Of a DNA stretch of 64,000 nucleotides, positions 60,966 to 64,000 are shown piece by piece; positions within the stretch are counted from its first letter, which is position 1, and every line of letters begins with the position of its first letter. The position numbers and the translations under genes were made by a program. This stretch comes from CAYLRU01 sp964386565. Its GTDB lineage: Bacteria; Desulfobacterota; Desulfobacteria; Desulfobacterales; UBA5616. Below the pieces are notes generated by a model that ran no database searches, had not been told where the DNA came from, and saw nothing but the letters and a program-made list of their open reading frames with translations. The DNA is taken from the NCBI GenBank assembly GCA_964386565.1, contig CAYLRU010000001.1, positions 186,001 through 250,000 of the forward strand, read 5' to 3'.

Positions 60966-61853
60966 ATGTTATGGGAAGCCATGTTCTTAGATGCTTATGA
61001 TGATATCATTTCTAACGAAATTAAAGCGAAAAAGTTTTTGTCGAAAAAATGCCGGAAGAACGACCATCGATTCTGCCCGCGCTGCCATCAGCGAAAACAT
61101 TATCGACTCAAGGACGGACGCCGGCGATGTTCGCGCTGTAAATATACCTTCCATGACTTTACCGGAAGATGGATTAATGCCGCTCGAATCACATGTGCTC
61201 AATGGTTGTCCCTGATCCGGTATTTTGAACGGGAGTTGCCGGCCCGGAAAATTACGGAAAAGATAAACCTTTCATATAATACGGTTTTTAACGCAATCAA
61301 TACATTGCGGTATGCGATCTTGGCCCATGCAGAAGACGCGCCCGCATATTTCTGCCGGGAAACAGGACATGTCAAGTGCTGTTACGGCGGAAATAGAACA
61401 TGTGACAACCGCAAATGTCTCATTGAAGACGTGCCGGTGTTCGGTATTCTGAATGTCGGTGATAAAGTCCGGGTTCGCGTGGTTGCCGATGTGACGCCGG
61501 GATCACTGATCCGGGCGGATGTGAAGAAAGTCCGCCGGGGAAGCATTATCTATACGGACCGCTATATGGCCTACGACGGGATGCTCTACTATGGGTACCA
61601 CCATGCACTGGTTAAGGCGGATGACTGTTTTCCCGAAGACTACGTGTTCATGAATCACGTAAAGGGATTCTGGACCTGGTCAAAGGGCCGTTTTATTAAA
61701 TATTACGGGATTTCTTCCATTAATTTTCCTTTATATCTGAAAGAGCTGGAATTTCGATACAATCATCGGGAGCAAAATATTTTCGATATCCTTTCAAGAT
61801 ATCTATGCGACCTGGTTCCGGAATTCAAGGAAGAAGAAGTTTCACATTTATAA
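60966..61853 (+). CDS. IS1595-family transposase-derived protein with degenerate active site
   Basis: The 295-residue protein has the IS1595/ISXO2 layout: a zinc ribbon CPRCHQRKHYRLKDGRRRCSRC (C37, C40, C55, C58) and the transposase domain with IIYTDRYMAYDG (second Asp, D198) and a C-terminal YLKELEFRYNHR. The first acidic position looks lost: where relatives have EVDESYFGG-like residues it reads VKCCYGG. The third block reads HVKGFWTWSKG, lacking two residues of the usual HVNGIExFW motif. Extra cysteines (C138, C139, C146, C151) may bind zinc. No terminal inverted repeats or target duplications were seen, and only 31 nt separate the stop from nfnA. It looks domesticated or dying rather than mobile. 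The start is uncertain (TTG 60957 or ATG 60981 possible). Confidence 0.72.
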   Translation: MLWEAMFLDAYDDIISNEIKAKKFLSKKCRKNDHRFCPRCHQRKHYRLKDGRRRCSRCKYTFHDFTGRWINAARITCAQWLSLIRYFERELPARKITEKINLSYNTVFNAINTLRYAILAHAEDAPAYFCRETGHVKCCYGGNRTCDNRKCLIEDVPVFGILNVGDKVRVRVVADVTPGSLIRADVKKVRRGSIIYTDRYMAYDGMLYYGYHHALVKADDCFPEDYVFMNHVKGFWTWSKGRFIKYYGISSINFPLYLKELEFRYNHREQNIFDILSRYLCDLVPEFKEEEVSHL

Positions 61854-61884
61854 CCTTATTCACCACAGGCCGTGGAGGTATTCA

Positions 61885-62715
61885 ATGTTTAAAATCGTCA
61901 GACGAGAGGAAATGGCAGAGGGAACAGTGGTGCTGAATGAGATTGAGGCGCCGCTGATCGCCAAAAAAGCAAAACCCGGCCAGTTTGTCATTTTGAAGGC
62001 CAATGAAACAGGGGAACGCATTCCATTGACCATGGCGGAGACAAATCCTGAAAAAGGAACGATTACTATAATTTATATGGTGGTCGGGAAAACGACCGCT
62101 ATTTTCAAAGCGTTAAAGGCGGGGGATGCTTACATGGATGTCATCGGGCCCCTGGGGAAACCCACGCATCTGGAAAAGGTGGGGAAAGTGGTTTGCGTGG
62201 GAGGCGGTACCGGTGTCGCGGTATTGCACCCCATCACCCGGGCCCTCAAAGAGGTCGGGAATCACGTGATCTGCATCATCGGTGCAAGAACCAAAAATCT
62301 TTTGATCCTGGAAGACCAGATGCGGGCCGCATCCCATGATCTGCGCATCTGTACGGATGATGGATCGTACGGGCACAAGGGATTTGTCACCGATGTGTTG
62401 AAGGAAGTGCTGGAAGCCGGAGACGTTCAGCTGGCCGTGGCCATCGGTCCCGTACCCATGATGAAATTCGTTTCCAAGATGACAAAAGAATACAATGTCA
62501 AAACCATCGTCAGCTTAAACCCCATCATGGTGGATGGAACGGGAATGTGCGGCGGCTGCCGGGTTTCGGTCGGAGGGGAAACAAAATTCGCATGCGTGGA
62601 CGGTCCGGAGTTTGACGGTCACCAGGTGGAATACGATGAATTAATGAAAAGACTCCAGGCATATTCCGAAGATGAAAAAGCCAGTTATGATCACTATTGC
62701 CGTCTGCCCAGATAG
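61885..62715 (+). CDS. nfnA: NfnA-type ferredoxin:NADP oxidoreductase subunit
   Basis: The 276-residue protein matches NfnA/SudB, which with NfnB couples ferredoxin and NADH to NADP+ reduction by flavin-based electron bifurcation. It has an FAD-binding barrel (about 1-95, with ERIPLTMAET), a NAD-binding Rossmann part (CVGGGTGVAVLHPIT) and a C-terminal [2Fe-2S] site DGTGMCGGCRVSVGG...FAC, where the Asp and three Cys ligate the cluster as in Thermotoga NfnA. GGAGG lies before the ATG. nfnB follows 68 nt later. It gives the cell NADPH for biosynthesis and reoxidises ferredoxin from the AOR enzymes. Confidence 0.92.
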   Translation: MFKIVRREEMAEGTVVLNEIEAPLIAKKAKPGQFVILKANETGERIPLTMAETNPEKGTITIIYMVVGKTTAIFKALKAGDAYMDVIGPLGKPTHLEKVGKVVCVGGGTGVAVLHPITRALKEVGNHVICIIGARTKNLLILEDQMRAASHDLRICTDDGSYGHKGFVTDVLKEVLEAGDVQLAVAIGPVPMMKFVSKMTKEYNVKTIVSLNPIMVDGTGMCGGCRVSVGGETKFACVDGPEFDGHQVEYDELMKRLQAYSEDEKASYDHYCRLPR

Positions 62716-62783
62716 GCAGAACACATTCAGGAGATCTTTAATATTTAACATCTTGACTACGATATTACGATTCGGAGGCAATC

Positions 62784-64000
62784 ATGGCGGAAAACGGCGG
62801 TAAACAGGGAAAAATACCCAGGCAGATCATGCCGGAGCAGAAACCTGAAATTCGAAAACGAAATTTCGACGAAGTCCCCCTGGGCTTGAGTCCGGAAGCG
62901 GCGATGAAAGAGGCCCAGCGGTGCATCCAGTGTAAAAAACCAAGTTGCGTGACCGGTTGCCCGGTAAGCGTTGATATCCCGGGGTTCATCAGGCTGATCA
63001 AGGAGGGCGACTTTAAGGGGGCGATCCGCAACTTGTGGGCCAAGAACAGCCTGCCGGCGGTTTGCGGCAGGGTATGTCCCCAGGAGGCCCAGTGTGAAGG
63101 TGTTTGTGTTTTGGGCAAAAAGGGAGATCCGGTGGCCATCGGAAATCTGGAACGGTTTGCGGCGGATTATGAGCGGATGAACGGCACCGGGGAACTTCCC
63201 CCAAAACAAAAATCCACCGGGAAAAGGGTGGCGGTTGTGGGTTCGGGACCTGCCGGTCTTACGGTTGCCGGGGATCTCATCGTAAAAGGCCATGAAGTCA
63301 CCATTTTCGAAGCGTTTCACAGGCCCGGCGGCGTTCTGGTGTATGGGATTCCCCAATTCCGGCTTCCCAAGGAAATCGTTTTCAGTGAAGTGGGATTCCT
63401 GGAAAAACTGGGTGTAAAACTGGAATTAAACGCCGTCATCGGCAGGATTTTTACCGTGGAAGAGCTGCTTGAGCAGGGGTATGACGCTGTTTTTCTGGGG
63501 GTTGGTGCGGGACTTCCCAGGTTTTTAAATATTCCCGGAGAAAACCTCATCGGTATTTTATCGGCAAACGAATATCTCACCCGTACGAATCTGATGAAAG
63601 CGTATCGTTTTCCCGAGTATGATACGCCGGTTCCCCGGGCAAAGAATGTGACGGTGTTCGGGGCCGGCAATGTGGCCATGGATTCGGCAAGAACCGCCAT
63701 GCGCCTGGGTGCCGAGAGGGTTCGCATCGTATACCGCCGGTCACGGGATGAAATGCCGGCAAGGGCTGCAGAGATTCATCATGCAGAGGAAGAGGGAATT
63801 GAATTTTTCCTTCTCACCAATCCCAAACGGTTTCTTGGCGATGAAAACGGCCGGCTTCGCGGTGTGGAATGCCTGAAGATGAAACTGGGAGAGCCGGATG
63901 AGTCCGGCCGGCGCAGACCCATTGCCATTGAAGGATCGGAATTTGAACTGGAATGCGACCTGGCTGTTGTCGCCGTGGGTTCAGGGGCCAATCCCCTGTT
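62784..64000 (+). CDS. nfnB: NfnB / NADPH-dependent glutamate synthase-like subunit (partial)
   Basis: Only the first 405 residues are inside the window; the stop lies beyond. The N-terminus has the [4Fe-4S]-cluster motif QRCIQCKKPSCVTGCPVSVDIP and GRVCPQEAQCEGVC, then the FAD-binding VAVVGSGPAGLTVAGDL, the pattern of NfnB (also of the glutamate synthase small subunit GltD). A second nucleotide fold, TVFGAGNVAMDSARTA, binds NADP. With NfnA it makes the bifurcating transhydrogenase, which uses two FAD sites. The choice of NfnB over GltD rests on the adjacent nfnA; a gltB gene would lie outside the window. CGGAGG precedes the ATG. Confidence 0.9.
   Translation, partial: MAENGGKQGKIPRQIMPEQKPEIRKRNFDEVPLGLSPEAAMKEAQRCIQCKKPSCVTGCPVSVDIPGFIRLIKEGDFKGAIRNLWAKNSLPAVCGRVCPQEAQCEGVCVLGKKGDPVAIGNLERFAADYERMNGTGELPPKQKSTGKRVAVVGSGPAGLTVAGDLIVKGHEVTIFEAFHRPGGVLVYGIPQFRLPKEIVFSEVGFLEKLGVKLELNAVIGRIFTVEELLEQGYDAVFLGVGAGLPRFLNIPGENLIGILSANEYLTRTNLMKAYRFPEYDTPVPRAKNVTVFGAGNVAMDSARTAMRLGAERVRIVYRRSRDEMPARAAEIHHAEEEGIEFFLLTNPKRFLGDENGRLRGVECLKMKLGEPDESGRRRPIAIEGSEFELECDLAVVAVGSGANPL

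Noticed and set aside
60836..61884. Complete insertion sequence around the IS1595-type gene
   Set aside because: No terminal inverted repeats or target duplication found; nfnA begins 31 nt after the stop.

Overview
The window looks like a chromosomal segment of an anaerobic, respiratory, Gram-negative bacterium, most likely a Desulfobacterota member of the sulfate-reducing Desulfobacterales type. This is inferred from gene content, not from a marker gene. The signs are two tungsten-type aldehyde:ferredoxin oxidoreductases (AOR), several Fe-S proteins with ferredoxin domains, a 2-hydroxyacyl-CoA dehydratase/benzoyl-CoA reductase-type subunit pair, NfnAB (electron-bifurcating transhydrogenase), many acyl-CoA enzymes, and small universal stress proteins. 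No rRNA, tRNA, CRISPR array or intact insertion sequence was seen. Both ends of the window cut through genes: carB at the left and nfnB at the right.

Layout. 1-2.7 kb: carB end, purF and a cyclic-nucleotide-binding protein. 3.2-4.4 kb: an exported DUF1329 protein. 4.7-8.4 kb (minus): AOR, a two-domain class II aldolase, and a separate HAD phosphatase. 8.8-13.7 kb (plus): a four-gene run of FAH-family hydrolase, metallo-beta-lactamase (MBL) fold hydrolase, HMG-CoA-synthase-like protein fused to a DUF35 Zn-ribbon/OB domain, and SCP-x-type thiolase. 13.9-15.1 kb: a possible TetR-like gene relic beside a DUF4344 metallopeptidase gene. 15.3-19.6 kb (minus): an Fe-S sulfite-reductase-like protein, a CrtI-like FAD oxidoreductase and a second AOR. 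19.9-26.5 kb: a serine hydrolase, a minus-strand operon (TIGR01777 epimerase, membrane protein, CPA2 antiporter) and a MATE exporter. 26.7-30.4 kb: winged-helix/ferredoxin protein, two UspA proteins, an RRSG small protein and VKOR. 30.5-46 kb: an acyl-CoA catabolism region with an amidohydrolase, acyl-CoA ligases, dehydratase/reductase subunits, enoyl-CoA hydratase, nitronate monooxygenase-like enzyme, MBL protein, PPOX protein and a second winged-helix/ferredoxin paralogue. 46-51 kb: an RND efflux operon with a TetR regulator and a clear operator. 51.5-54.8 kb: panC-metK-ahcY. 55-60.8 kb: ssb, tatA, a Zn-ribbon protein, a UROD/MetE-like protein, a MoxR/CoxE pair and tatD. 61-64 kb: a transposase-derived gene and nfnAB.

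How the genes fit together. Acids or alkanals would be activated by the acyl-CoA ligases or oxidised by the AORs, processed by hydratase, dehydratase and thiolase enzymes, and the reducing equivalents balanced through ferredoxin, NADH and NADPH by NfnAB. The candidate least-described system is the 8.8-13.7 kb run. Its HMG-CoA-synthase-like subunit appears to have lost all its catalytic residues yet is fused to DUF35 and placed next to an intact thiolase. That resembles the architecture of archaeal thiolase/HMGS, PhlACB and BbsAB complexes. Other notable signals are an AOR with Asp in place of one cluster cysteine, a panC gene whose only sensible start is an AUC codon, an RND pump lacking the usual Asp pair, a pair of Cys-rich winged-helix/ferredoxin paralogues with identical cysteine positions, and an intact but apparently active-site-dead IS1595-type gene wedged directly in front of nfnAB.
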